This document shows, piece by piece, positions 42,476-51,346 of a stretch of DNA of 64,000 nucleotides. The translations under genes and the position numbers were made by a program. The stretch's first letter is position 1; every line of letters starts with the position of its first letter. This DNA comes from Coriobacteriaceae bacterium EMTCatB1 (GTDB lineage Bacteria > Actinomycetota > Coriobacteriia > Anaerosomatales > Anaerosomataceae), in assembly GCA_001950395.1 (NCBI GenBank), contig BDLO01000001.1, positions 1,215,979-1,279,978 on the forward strand, given 5' to 3'. The notes under the pieces were generated by a model. The model was not told the origin of the DNA, made no database searches, and was given only the letters and a program-made list of their open reading frames with translations.

Positions 42476-44516
42476 GTGCCGTATCCCGTTGCTGCCGCGC
42501 GGCCGCACCTTCAGGCAGCCACACGCGGAAAGTCGAGCTCCTGCCGACTTCGCTCTCCACGACCACGTTCCCGCCGAGAAGCTCGACGACGCCCTTCACG
42601 ACTGACAGGCCCACGCCGGCGCCCTGCGACTTCGCCACGTGTTCGAATGGCACCTGGTAGAACTCCTCGAAGATGCTGTCGTGCTCCTCGACCGGGATTC
42701 CTGGGCCGGTGTCCGACACCGAGAGGGTGACTCCCTCATCGTCATGCGCGACCAGCACGCGGATCTCCCCGCGCTCCGTGAACTTCACAGCATTCCCGAC
42801 GAGGTTGTGCAGGATCTGCACGACGCGTCGTTTGTCGGAGCGCACGATCGGGTCGCCCTCGACCCGCCACTCCAGGCTGAGCCCCTTGTCGCGGGCCTGC
42901 ATCCGCAGCCCGCTCAGCGCCTCCTCGAGCATGTCGCAGGCATCGAACTCGCTCACATCCAGATGCACTTGCCCGGCACGCAGGAGCGACAAGTCGAGCA
43001 CGTCGTTCACGAGCGCAAGAAGCTGCCGCCCAGACGACCGGATGAAGCCGACCTGCCTCCTCTGCTCTTCGTCGAGGTCGCCCACGAGCCCGCTTAGCAG
43101 CAGCTCCGAGAACCCGAGGATCGAATTGAGCGGCGTGCGCAGCTCGTGGCTCATAGCACGCAGAAAGTCATCGCGTGACGCGAGCGCCTCCTCAAGTGCG
43201 GCGTTTGCGTGTCGCAGCGCCTCAAGCGTCCCCTCAAGCTCACGAGTGCGCTCGGTGACTCGCTTCTCCAGCTCCGCGTTGTGCGTGCGCAGGGCTCGTT
43301 CAGCCTGCTTGCGGTAGGTGATGTCGCTCACCACGGTCACGAACTGCCCGGGTTGCGGGCTGTACACGTTCACCTCGTACCACCGCTGCAACGGCGCCGA
43401 GTATTCTTCGAACCTCTGGCGGACCCCAGTCAGAGCGACCTCGCCGTACCGGTCGATCCACGACTGCTCGACTCCCGGAAGCACCTCGCGCACCGTCTTG
43501 CCGACGATCTCTGACTTCGAACGGCCGAGCATCGATTCGAAGGCGGCGTTCACGTCTAGGAAGCGATAGTCGACCGGCCGTCCATCCTCATCCAGGATGA
43601 TTTCGTGAAGAGCGACGCCCTCGGTCATGCTCTCGATGAGCAGGGCGTTCCGCCGTGCCTCGTCGAGCAACCGAGCGGTGGCCGCTTCGGCTTCCTTGCG
43701 CGCGCGGATGTCGCGGATCACCGCCACCGCGTGCCTGCCGAGGTCGGTGCCGACGGCGGAGAGCACGACTTCCACCGGTATCCGCTCTCCGGACTTGGCT
43801 ACGGCCTCGAGCTCCACGGCCTCGCCCATGAACGAGATCGTGCCGCCTTCAGCGAAGCGTGCGAACATCCTGCGAACGATGTCTGAATCCACGCCAGGAG
43901 CCAGCAGCCGGTGTAGGTCGGCCCCCTCGACCTCTTCCGCAGAGTACCCGAACAGGGTCTCCGCGGCGGGATTCCAAAACGTTATCCGGCCGCTGCTATC
44001 GAGCACTACGAGCGCGTCGGCCATCGACTGCGTGACGGCAGCCAGAAGCTCGTCGCGCTCCTGTGCGAGCTGATGCGACGCTCGCTCGTCGGTCACGTCG
44101 CGCATCGTCACGCTCACTGCTTCGACGGTGTCGCCGTCGCCGAGGATCGGAGCGGCTGAGATCACGAGCGTCCGCTCACCGAGCGCCGTCACCGTCTCGA
44201 TCTCGTGCACGCGTGGACGACCGTCGTCGAACACGGAACGCACGGGGCATCCCGTACACACGCTGCCGGGCTCGCCTGCGCCGTGCAGCATGTGACACGG
44301 CGGCCTTCCGGAGAAGTCGACGTCTGGGAACCACTCGAGCACGACGCGGTTCGCCGCGATGATACGCATGTCCGGCGCCACGATCGCCTCAGCGAAGGGG
44401 ACGTCATCCAGGCGGATGCGGTAGAGGTCGCCCTCTACCGAGGTGACTGCGAACGAAGCAGAGGCTTCGAGGCTGCTGTAGCCTGCTTTGCCCCTATCGG
44501 ACTTGCACACGAGCAT
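42468..44516 (-). CDS. Multi-PAS sensor histidine kinase (cytoplasmic)
   Basis: 682 residues with this start, no membrane helix. Three PAS domains in series: the first with CHMLHGAGEPGSVCTGCPVR, a Cys-containing type; the second with DALVVLDSSGRITFWNPAAE; the third with SMTEGVALHEIILDEDGRPV. A coiled coil (LRTHNAELEKRVTERTRELE) leads to HisKA, FLRAMSHELRTPLNSILGFS, and an ATPase domain with NLVGNAVKFTERGEI and SDTGPGIPVEEHDSIFEEF. No receiver domain. The ATG at 44516 has AGAAGG nearby and fits the sigma-28-like promoter; an ATG at 44579 would leave only a few bases of leader. Confidence 0.88.
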   Translation of the reverse strand: MLVCKSDRGKAGYSSLEASASFAVTSVEGDLYRIRLDDVPFAEAIVAPDMRIIAANRVVLEWFPDVDFSGRPPCHMLHGAGEPGSVCTGCPVRSVFDDGRPRVHEIETVTALGERTLVISAAPILGDGDTVEAVSVTMRDVTDERASHQLAQERDELLAAVTQSMADALVVLDSSGRITFWNPAAETLFGYSAEEVEGADLHRLLAPGVDSDIVRRMFARFAEGGTISFMGEAVELEAVAKSGERIPVEVVLSAVGTDLGRHAVAVIRDIRARKEAEAATARLLDEARRNALLIESMTEGVALHEIILDEDGRPVDYRFLDVNAAFESMLGRSKSEIVGKTVREVLPGVEQSWIDRYGEVALTGVRQRFEEYSAPLQRWYEVNVYSPQPGQFVTVVSDITYRKQAERALRTHNAELEKRVTERTRELEGTLEALRHANAALEEALASRDDFLRAMSHELRTPLNSILGFSELLLSGLVGDLDEEQRRQVGFIRSSGRQLLALVNDVLDLSLLRAGQVHLDVSEFDACDMLEEALSGLRMQARDKGLSLEWRVEGDPIVRSDKRRVVQILHNLVGNAVKFTERGEIRVLVAHDDEGVTLSVSDTGPGIPVEEHDSIFEEFYQVPFEHVAKSQGAGVGLSVVKGVVELLGGNVVVESEVGRSSTFRVWLPEGAAARQQRDTAQV

Positions 44517-44589
44517 CGACCTTCTCTGTCCGCCGCGCACGCCGCGAACGAAAAGGGGGGCGCCTGATGCGTCCCCCATACTCCATACC

Positions 44590-44617
44590 GTATCGGCACG
44601 AAAGCGCTCCTGCTTGA
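44590..44617 (-). promoter_or_regulatory. Sigma-28-like promoter of the PAS kinase gene
   Basis: On the minus strand TCAAG (44617-44613), a 15-bp spacer and GCCGATAC (44597-44590), identical in both boxes and spacing to the promoter of the small surface protein at 10620. Confidence 0.55.
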
Positions 44618-44674
44618 GCGTAAAGTGACAAAAGGTCGACCCCGCTCGCGCGGGGCCGACCGTCGCATCGATGG

Positions 44675-44747
44675 TGGCCAGAGACGGACTTGAACCGCCG
44701 ACACGGGGATTTTCAGTCCCCTGCTCTACCAACTGAGCTACCTGGCC
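44675..44747 (-). tRNA. tRNA-Phe (anticodon GAA)
   Basis: 73-nt cloverleaf: acceptor GGCCAGG pairs with TCTGGCC (one G-T), D arm GCTCAGTTGGTAGAGC, anticodon loop CTGAAAA with GAA, T arm GGCGG-TTCAAGT-CCGTC. Discriminator A; CCA is encoded (44672-44674). Confidence 0.97.
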
Positions 44748-44762
44748 TTGTGGCGCTCAAGA

Positions 44763-44791
44763 ACTATAGAGCACGCATGAAGGTGTTTCAA
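44763..44791 (-). promoter_or_regulatory. Strong sigma-A promoter of tRNA-Phe
   Basis: TTGAAA, 17-bp spacer, TATAGT on the minus strand, with the -10 ending 15 bp from the tRNA 5' end. One of the best housekeeping promoters in the window. Confidence 0.8.
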
Positions 44792-44851
44792 GGGCTCGCG
44801 CTCGGGAGAGCGTGGCAGCGGCGGTGCTGCGCGACCGTGTATCATCTCGGC

Positions 44852-45907
44852 ATGGGCTCGTGGAGCACACCGCTCTTATGGGCGGCTTTCCTCGTGGGCG
44901 CGGCCGCAACGTGGGCTGCCGGCGTGTACCTGACGCATGCGACTGACGCGCTTGACGTGCGGTGGAGACTCGGCGAGACGCTCGGCGGAATGCTTCTGCT
45001 CTCCATCGCTGGCACGCTCCCCGAAGCCGCCATCACCGTAACGGCCGCGCTCTCGCATCGACTCGACGTGGCGACCGGCAACCTCCTCGGCGGCATCGCA
45101 GTCCAGACCGCCGTGCTTGCGATCTGTGACCTGTTTACGGACGACGACAAGCCGCTGAGCTACCTCGTGGGCTCGCTCATCCCCGTGCTCGAGGCAATCC
45201 TCGTCGTAGCGGTGACCTCGCTTGCGCTGCTGGGGACGCTGCTTCCCGCCAACCTGCACGCGTTCGGCGTCAGCCCTGCCTCGATCGCGATCGTCGCGGT
45301 GTGGCTCGCTGGCATCACGGTGCTGCGACGCATCCGCAATGCTCCCAGATGGCGGATCTCGATGCCAGGCAGCGTCCCTGGCCGCTCTCATCGGAGACTG
45401 CCGCACCCGAAGCGGCCGCACCCCTACGCCGACGCGCCAACCGGGAACGTCATCGCGGTGTTCGCCGCAAGCTCGCTCGTCACGCTCGTCGCCGGAGTCG
45501 TCCTCACCACCGCAGGAACGCTCGTCGCCGATCGCGCTGGCATCAACGGCGTGGTGTTCGGCGCCACCGTGCTCGCGCTTGCAAGCTCGCTTCCCGAAAT
45601 CAGCACGGGCGTCAAGTCGGTCCGCATCGGCGACAACCAGCTCGCGATGGCAGACATCTTCGGTGGCAACTCATTCCAGCTGACGCTGTTCCTCGTAGCC
45701 GACCTGCTCGCCGGGGCGCCGGTCCTGCCGCACGCGGGCGCGGCAGAAAGCTGGCTTGCCGGTTTGGGCATACTCGTGACGACCGTGTACTCCGCCTCGG
45801 TGATCATCCGGCCAGAACGCACGTACGCGCGCCTGGGGCTCGACTCTGTGATCGTGATGATCGCCCTGTTTGTAGGCACGTTCGGCCTTGCAGCCGCAGC
45901 GCGATGA
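44852..45907 (+). CDS. CaCA-family cation antiporter (Ca2+/H+ or Na+/Ca2+ exchanger)
   Basis: 351 residues with about ten hydrophobic helices in two homologous halves. The alpha repeats are LSIAGTLPEAAITVTAALSH and LALASSLPEISTGVKSVRIG, both with the acidic residue after Pro that carries the cation, plus GNLLGGIAVQT and ADIFGGNSFQLTLF. A basic loop (VPGRSHRRLPHPKRPHP) joins the halves. The start is uncertain: the ATG lacks a good ribosome site. The Mg2+ ATPase follows by 19 bp, so the two may form a divalent-cation operon. Confidence 0.85.
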   Translation: MGSWSTPLLWAAFLVGAAATWAAGVYLTHATDALDVRWRLGETLGGMLLLSIAGTLPEAAITVTAALSHRLDVATGNLLGGIAVQTAVLAICDLFTDDDKPLSYLVGSLIPVLEAILVVAVTSLALLGTLLPANLHAFGVSPASIAIVAVWLAGITVLRRIRNAPRWRISMPGSVPGRSHRRLPHPKRPHPYADAPTGNVIAVFAASSLVTLVAGVVLTTAGTLVADRAGINGVVFGATVLALASSLPEISTGVKSVRIGDNQLAMADIFGGNSFQLTLFLVADLLAGAPVLPHAGAAESWLAGLGILVTTVYSASVIIRPERTYARLGLDSVIVMIALFVGTFGLAAAAR

Positions 45908-45926
45908 ATGACAGGAGGCGCAGCGC

Positions 45927-48470
45927 GTGGTGGGTGCGCCAAGCGAGCCGGTGGCCGATTTGGGTGCGTTCTGGAGCGTGAACGCCGACACCGTTCTGGC
46001 TGCGCTGCAATCCAGCCAGAACGGCTTGAGCGCCTCCGAAGCCGCAGACCGATTGCTGCGGTTCGGTCCGAACACGCTCGTCGAGCGTGAGGAGGACTCC
46101 GCGTGGCGCCTCCTGGTTCGTCAGTTCTCCAGTCCCATCGTGTTCCTTCTCGAGTTCGCGGCCGTCCTCTCTGGCTTCCTTGGAGACAGAATCGATGCCG
46201 TCATCATCATGGTCATCGTCGGCGTGAGCGGCCTGCTCGGCTTCTACCAAGAGCGTGGAGCCGCCAACGCCGTCAAGGCGTTGCTCGCTAGAGTCACCGT
46301 GCGCTCGCGCGTGCTGCGCGACGGCTCTGAGGTCGAGGTGCCTTCGGCACAGGTGGTCCCGGGCGACCTCGTCGTGCTCTCCGCCGGCAGCCAGATCCCG
46401 GCCGACTGCCGTCTTGTGGCGTCGCACGAGCTGTTCGTCGACGAGTCGGCGCTCACAGGCGAGACCTTCCCCGTTGAGAAGGACCACGCCGCTGACGTAG
46501 CGGCTGACGCGCCGCTCGCCAAGCGGGTCACGGCCGTCTTCATGGGCACGCACGTGATAAGCGGCCAGGCGACAGCCGTCGTCGTCCGCACTGGTGCGTC
46601 GACCGAATTCGGCGCCGTGGCCCAGCGCCTGCACCTCAAACCACGCGAAACCGAGTTCGAGCGTGGCGTCCGCCGGTTCGGGGCCTTGCTGATGGAGGTC
46701 ACGTTCGCCCTCGTCGTGGGCATCTTCGCGGTGAACGTCTACCTCCGCAAGCCCGTGCTGGACTCGTTCTTGTTCGCCCTCGCGCTTGCGGTCGGCCTGA
46801 CGCCCCAGCTCCTGCCTGCGGTCATCAGCGTGAACCTCGCCCACGGCGCCGCGAAGATGGCCAAGGAGCACGTGATCGTCAAACAGCTCGCTTCAATCGA
46901 GAACCTCGGAGCGATGGACGTCTTGTGCTCCGACAAGACCGGCACGCTCACGACCGGCGTCGTGATAGTCCACGAGGCGGTGGGGCCCACCGGGCAGCCG
47001 AGCGAGACGGTGATGCGGCACGCCTACCTCAACTCGCTTTTCGAGACGGGGTTCAGGAACCCGATCGACGACGCGATTCGTGCGGCGCAGCCGTTCGACG
47101 CCTCGGACTGGCGCAAACTGGACGAGGAGCCGTACGACTTCGTGCGCAAGCGCCTTTCTGTGCTGGTTGCGCGCGGCGACGAGCGCCTCATGGTCAGCAA
47201 AGGCGCGGTCGCAAGCGTGCTCGAGGTATGCAGCCACGCTCTGCTCGAGGACGGGCGCGTAGTCTCGCTCGACGAGGTCCGCGCACAGGTGGCGCGGCTC
47301 GTCGACGCGTATGCGGAGCGCGGCCTGAGGACGATAGCGGTCGCGCACCGCAGCGAGTCGTTAGGCGAGCGCATCTGCAAGGACGACGAGTCCAAGATGG
47401 TGCTCACCGGCCTGCTCGCGTTGCTCGACCCTCCGAAGCCGGGCGCGAACCAAGCGGTAGAAGAGCTCGCGTCGCTGGGCGTGCGCCTGAAAATCATCAC
47501 GGGCGACGCGGCGGCGGTCGCCCGCTCGCTCGGAGGCCAGATGGGGGTTGCCGCGCCGCGCATCCTCACCGGTTCTGAGCTTCGCACGCTTTCGGACACC
47601 GCGCTTCTGGCACAGTGCTCGGAGATCGACATCTTCGCGGAGATCGAGCCCAACCAGAAGGAGCGCATCGTCCTTGCGCTTCGCAAGGCAGGCAACGTGG
47701 TGGGCTACCTCGGCGACGGCATCAACGACGCGTCTGCGCTCCACGCGGCAGACGTGGGCATCTCGGTGGACACCGCGGTCGACGTGGCGAAAGACGCCGC
47801 CCAGATCGTGTTGCTCGCGCCTGGGCTCGACGTGCTCGCGCAAGGCGTGCGAAGCGGTCGCGAGACCTTCGCGAACACGCTCAAGTACGCGTTCATGGCC
47901 ACGAGCGCGAACTTCGGCAACATGTTCTCGATGGCGGGCGCCTCGCTGTTCTTGCCATACCTGCCACTGTTGCCTACCCAGATACTCCTGACGAATGTGC
48001 TCACCGATATCCCGGAGATGACGATCGCCACTGACGCGGTTGATCCGGAGCTCGTGTCACGACCGCGACGCTGGGACATGCGCTTCATGCGCGACTTCAT
48101 GTTCGCCTTCGGGCTGACCTCGTCAGTGTTCGACTACGCGACGTTCGCCGTCCTGCTTCTCGTCCTCAAAGCAGGGATGGTCGAGTTCCGCACGGGCTGG
48201 TTCGTGGAATCAGTGCTTTCGGCATCGCTAGTCGTGCTCGTCATCCGTACGCGCCGCCCGTTCTTGCGAAGCCGTCCAAGCAGGCCGCTTTCGCTTGCCA
48301 CCGCGGCGATCGCGCTCGTCACCCTCGCTTTGCCGTTCACGCCGCTCGCGCGCCTGTTCCGCTTCACACCGCTGCCCTGGCAGTTCTACCCGGCGCTCGC
48401 AGCCGTGCTCGTCGTGTACGGTCTGACTGCCGAAGCCGTGAAGTCACGCTTCTACCGTCGGCATCAATAG
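45927..48470 (+). CDS. mgtA: Magnesium-importing P-type ATPase (P3B, MgtA/MgtB-like)
   Basis: 847 residues. P-type ATPase motifs are intact: the actuator DESALTGET, the phosphorylation site CSDKTGTLTTG and the hinge GYLGDGINDASALHAADVG. FLLEFAAVLSGFLGDRIDAV and the FATSANFGNM-type stretch (FMATSANFGNMFSMAGASLF) are typical of the MgtA group rather than Ca2+ pumps; the helix M4 motif reads GLTPQLLPAV (usual type is GLTPEMLP), with Gln replacing Glu. The GTG start follows ACAGGAGG. Confidence 0.92.
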   Translation: MVGAPSEPVADLGAFWSVNADTVLAALQSSQNGLSASEAADRLLRFGPNTLVEREEDSAWRLLVRQFSSPIVFLLEFAAVLSGFLGDRIDAVIIMVIVGVSGLLGFYQERGAANAVKALLARVTVRSRVLRDGSEVEVPSAQVVPGDLVVLSAGSQIPADCRLVASHELFVDESALTGETFPVEKDHAADVAADAPLAKRVTAVFMGTHVISGQATAVVVRTGASTEFGAVAQRLHLKPRETEFERGVRRFGALLMEVTFALVVGIFAVNVYLRKPVLDSFLFALALAVGLTPQLLPAVISVNLAHGAAKMAKEHVIVKQLASIENLGAMDVLCSDKTGTLTTGVVIVHEAVGPTGQPSETVMRHAYLNSLFETGFRNPIDDAIRAAQPFDASDWRKLDEEPYDFVRKRLSVLVARGDERLMVSKGAVASVLEVCSHALLEDGRVVSLDEVRAQVARLVDAYAERGLRTIAVAHRSESLGERICKDDESKMVLTGLLALLDPPKPGANQAVEELASLGVRLKIITGDAAAVARSLGGQMGVAAPRILTGSELRTLSDTALLAQCSEIDIFAEIEPNQKERIVLALRKAGNVVGYLGDGINDASALHAADVGISVDTAVDVAKDAAQIVLLAPGLDVLAQGVRSGRETFANTLKYAFMATSANFGNMFSMAGASLFLPYLPLLPTQILLTNVLTDIPEMTIATDAVDPELVSRPRRWDMRFMRDFMFAFGLTSSVFDYATFAVLLLVLKAGMVEFRTGWFVESVLSASLVVLVIRTRRPFLRSRPSRPLSLATAAIALVTLALPFTPLARLFRFTPLPWQFYPALAAVLVVYGLTAEAVKSRFYRRHQ

Positions 48471-48481
48471 ACATCCGGCGC

Positions 48482-49828
48482 TTACCGGTGTGCGAGCGAC
48501 GCGAGCAGCAGCGCCTCCGCCACCGCAGCGCGCTCCAGTTCGCGCGGGTCCACGCTCTCGTTCGGGGCGTGTATGGCGCACGAGCCGTCCTCGGGGCCCC
48601 ACAGCACGATCTCTGCGTCTGGCAGCGCCTCGGAAAACGCGCTCACGAGCGGGATCGAGCCGCCAGAGCCGAGCGAGACCGCGTCGCGTCCGTACGCCTG
48701 CCGCAGCGCTTCGCGCGCCTCGGCGTACGCCGGCCCGCACTCGTCGGCGGCGAAGCCCCTGCCTGTCGCGCCCGGGATCACGCGCACTTTCGCGTTCCAC
48801 GGCACGGCTCGCTCGAGGTGCCGCATCAAGAGACGCTGGGCTTCTTCGGGATCGACAGTCGGCGGCACGCGCAGGCTCACCCGTGCCCGGGCCTCGTGGA
48901 CGAGCGCGTTGCGGGAGCCAGCCACCGCCGGCGCGTCGAGGCCGATGACGTTCACTGACGGCTTCGTCCACAGCCGCTCGCCGAGCGTGCCCGTGCCGAT
49001 GAGCGACACGCCGTCGAGCGCGCCGGCCTCGTGACGCATCGCGGCCTCGTCCGGCTCCAGGCCGCGCCACGGCGTGCCGCGAAGCCCCTCTATCGCGACG
49101 TCGCCACGCTCGTCAAGGAGCGTGTCGAGCGCGCGGATGAGCGCCATGAGCGCGTCCGGGAATGGACCGCCGTACGTGCCCGAGTGGACTGGCGCTTTGA
49201 GGGTGCGCACCTCGACCACGCAGTCGGTGACGCCGCGAAGCGAGGTCGTGAGCGTTGGCTCGCCGGTCCGCCAGTTCCCCATGTCGCCGACAATCACCAC
49301 GTCGGCCGCATACAGCTCGGGGTTGGCTTTGACGTGCTCCTCAAGCCCGCTTCGGCCGGTCTCCTCCTCGCCTTCGACGAGCACCTTCACACCGACCCCG
49401 AGCCCGCCGGAAAGCGCCTGGAGCGCTAAGGCGTGCATGACGATGCCGGCCTTGTTGTCAGCGGCGCCCCGTCCGTACAGCCGCCCGCCGCGCTCCGTGA
49501 GCTCGAACGGCGGCGAGAGCCACGCGTCCGCGTCGCCTTCGGGCTGCACGTCGTAGTGGGCGTACAGGAGCACCGTCGGGGCTCCCGCTTCGCCTGGGAT
49601 CTCGCCGAACACCGCAGGCGGCGCGTCTGGGATCTCGAGGAACCGTACCTCGCACCCGGCGCGCTCAAGCAGCCGCGCCGTTGCTTCCGCCGCTTGAAGC
49701 ACGGGAACGCGGTCGTAGCCCGGGAATGCGATCGAGGGGATTGCGACGAGCTCGCTCAGGTCCTCGATCGCCTGCGGCATCAGCTCGTGCACGCGCTCGC
49801 ACACGCGGGCAACCGCCTCCTCACACAT
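48482..49828 (-). CDS. M20-family metallopeptidase (dipeptidase-like)
   Basis: 448 residues. Metal-binding sequence is in order: YAHYDVQPEGD (His and Asp), GRGAADNKAGIVMH (bridging Asp), VEGEEETGRSG (catalytic Glu and ligand), GDMGNWRTGEP (Asp) and PNESVDPRELE with the last His at IHAPNE. A dimerisation insert covers about 190-310. Likely cleaves dipeptides or acylated amino acids; substrate not predictable. It overlaps the upstream tautomerase by 8 bp. Confidence 0.93.
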   Translation of the reverse strand: MCEEAVARVCERVHELMPQAIEDLSELVAIPSIAFPGYDRVPVLQAAEATARLLERAGCEVRFLEIPDAPPAVFGEIPGEAGAPTVLLYAHYDVQPEGDADAWLSPPFELTERGGRLYGRGAADNKAGIVMHALALQALSGGLGVGVKVLVEGEEETGRSGLEEHVKANPELYAADVVIVGDMGNWRTGEPTLTTSLRGVTDCVVEVRTLKAPVHSGTYGGPFPDALMALIRALDTLLDERGDVAIEGLRGTPWRGLEPDEAAMRHEAGALDGVSLIGTGTLGERLWTKPSVNVIGLDAPAVAGSRNALVHEARARVSLRVPPTVDPEEAQRLLMRHLERAVPWNAKVRVIPGATGRGFAADECGPAYAEAREALRQAYGRDAVSLGSGGSIPLVSAFSEALPDAEIVLWGPEDGSCAIHAPNESVDPRELERAAVAEALLLASLAHR

Positions 49829-50006
49829 CGCAGCCGAGCTTCCCGCCGTCGCCGTAGTCGTGCCGCGCCATGTCGTGGATGACGATGTGCACCGCCTCCG
49901 GCTTGGTATCCACGGTCTCGACGATCGCCTCAGTGACGCGCTTGACGAGCTCGCGCTTCTGCTCGACGGTCCTGCCTTCGTACATGTGGATGTGGACGAT
50001 CGGCAT
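49821..50006 (-). CDS. 4-oxalocrotonate tautomerase family protein
   Basis: 61 residues. After removal of Met the N-terminus is Pro (PIVHIHMYEGRTVEQKRELV), the catalytic proline of the family. The second half VHIVIHDMARHDYGDGG has the expected strand but His where Arg is often found. The substrate is unknown. The ATG follows AAGGAGG. It lies 15 bp downstream of the MerR gene and may belong to its regulon. Confidence 0.88.
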   Translation of the reverse strand: MPIVHIHMYEGRTVEQKRELVKRVTEAIVETVDTKPEAVHIVIHDMARHDYGDGGKLGCDV

Positions 50007-50021
50007 CGCTACCTCCTTACG

Positions 50022-50780
50022 CTACAGGTGCCCCGAGTGTACCGCAGCGACGATGGCCTCGCGGAAGTACCCCGCAAGCCCCGGGCGCATCGTCTCGTAG
50101 GTGCGCGCGAACCGCGGGTCCGCGACGAACATCTCCGCCAGCCCGAGCGCGATCTCGGGTGTCATCGTGTAGAAGTTCCGGTCGATCTGCTCCCACCACA
50201 GCCGGACCGCTTCACGAGCAGGCTCGCTGTCCGCAGGCGCGCCCGCGTCGAATGCAGCGATGAGCGCCTCAGAGGCGGCCTCACCCTCGGCTTTGATCCG
50301 CGCCCAGTCCTCTTTCGTGTAGCGGGCCGTCCGCCTGGCCGACTCCCGATACGCGTCGGTGCTTCCCCACCGCTCGCGCACCTCGTGCTCGTACTCGGAG
50401 GGGTCGAATCCATCGAAGACCTCCAACATGTCTTTCGCGTCCACCAGCGAACCTTCCTCTTCGGCGGCGAGCGCCTCGTCGAGCGCCCGCAGCATCCTGT
50501 CGATCAGCTCTCGTTTCCTCGCCAGGCCTTCGCGCTGCGCTCGGAGCACAGCGACGCGGTCGCCGGCTGCCGCGTCCAGCACTTCTTTGATGGCGCCGAG
50601 CTCCATGCCGAGCTCCCGGAAGTACAGGACTTCCTGCAGCCGCCGAAGATCCGCTTGGGAGTACAGACGGTAGCCCGACGCGCTTCGACCCGACGGCGTC
50701 ACCAGCCCGATCTCGTCGTAGTGGTGCAAGGCGCGGACGGTGATGCCCGCCATCCTCGCGACCTCGCCCACGGTGTGCAC
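50022..50780 (-). CDS. MerR-family regulator with TipAS-like C-terminal domain
   Basis: 252 residues. The MerR helix-turn-helix opens the protein (HTVGEVARMAGITVRALHHY, DEIGLVTPSGRSASGYRLYS), then a dimerisation helix (about 75-115). The C-terminal domain (about 130-250) matches TipAS antibiotic-recognition proteins: GFDPSEYEHEVRERWG, DAYRESARRTARYTKEDWAR and RFARTYETMRPGLAGYFREA. TipA binds thiopeptides in Streptomyces; here the ligand is unknown. The GTG start follows GAAGGAGG. Its own promoter carries a MerR-type dyad. Confidence 0.93.
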   Translation of the reverse strand: MHTVGEVARMAGITVRALHHYDEIGLVTPSGRSASGYRLYSQADLRRLQEVLYFRELGMELGAIKEVLDAAAGDRVAVLRAQREGLARKRELIDRMLRALDEALAAEEEGSLVDAKDMLEVFDGFDPSEYEHEVRERWGSTDAYRESARRTARYTKEDWARIKAEGEAASEALIAAFDAGAPADSEPAREAVRLWWEQIDRNFYTMTPEIALGLAEMFVADPRFARTYETMRPGLAGYFREAIVAAVHSGHL

Positions 50781-50810
50781 AGAAGACCTCCTTCGCGTCG
50801 CGGGTGCGAG

Positions 50811-50839
50811 CGTACACCCTGACGTAACGCGAGGGTCAA
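50811..50839 (-). promoter_or_regulatory. MerR-type promoter with central dyad
   Basis: Minus strand: TTGACC (-35) and TGTACG (-10 region) with the inverted repeat ACCCT/AGGGT (50816-50820 and 50832-50836) between and partly inside them, the classic MerR operator position. Predicts autoregulation of the TipAS-like gene. Confidence 0.6.
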
Positions 50840-50905
50840 GCGGTGACGACCTGCTCTGTGCGACGACTGCGGCACGATGCGGTAGATTGGTAGCGGGAGG
50901 TGGCG

Positions 50906-51319
50906 ATGGACGACAGATTCGCGCGGGACCCTGCGCTCGAGACCGGCGTCGAGCAGGTGGACAGCCAGCATCGACGTTTGTTCGCGCTCGCCTCGACGCT
51001 GAGCACCTGCTCGCTCGACGAGAGCTGCGACGAGGACACCATCACGGACGCGATCTACTCGCTCACCGAGTACGTCACCGAGCACTTCGCCGACGAAGAG
51101 GCGCTGATGAGCCAGGCATCGTACCCCGGGCTGGGCCCGCACCGCAGCCGGCACGAGCAGCTCACTGCCGATACGATGCGCTTCGTCGCCCGCTTCTTCA
51201 ACGGCGAGCGCGTCGCGGCCGAGGAGCTCTCCGAGTTCGTGGCGCAATGGCTCACCACTCACATCGAGCGCGACGACAAGGTGTTCGCGGCCTGGCTGCG
51301 CGAGCAGCAGCGTCCGTGA
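50906..51319 (+). CDS. Bacteriohemerythrin
   Basis: 137 residues. All hemerythrin iron ligands are recognisable: His in DSQHRRLF, His and Glu in TEHFADEE, the two His of PHRSRHEQL, and His and Asp in THIERDDKVF. It probably binds O2 reversibly and serves as scavenger, store or sensor in a microaerobic or anaerobic cell. The ATG with GGGAGG five bases upstream is chosen over a GTG two codons before. It diverges from the MerR gene. Confidence 0.94.
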   Translation: MDDRFARDPALETGVEQVDSQHRRLFALASTLSTCSLDESCDEDTITDAIYSLTEYVTEHFADEEALMSQASYPGLGPHRSRHEQLTADTMRFVARFFNGERVAAEELSEFVAQWLTTHIERDDKVFAAWLREQQRP

Positions 51320-51346
51320 GCCGCGCGGAAGCCTGTTGACCTGGCG

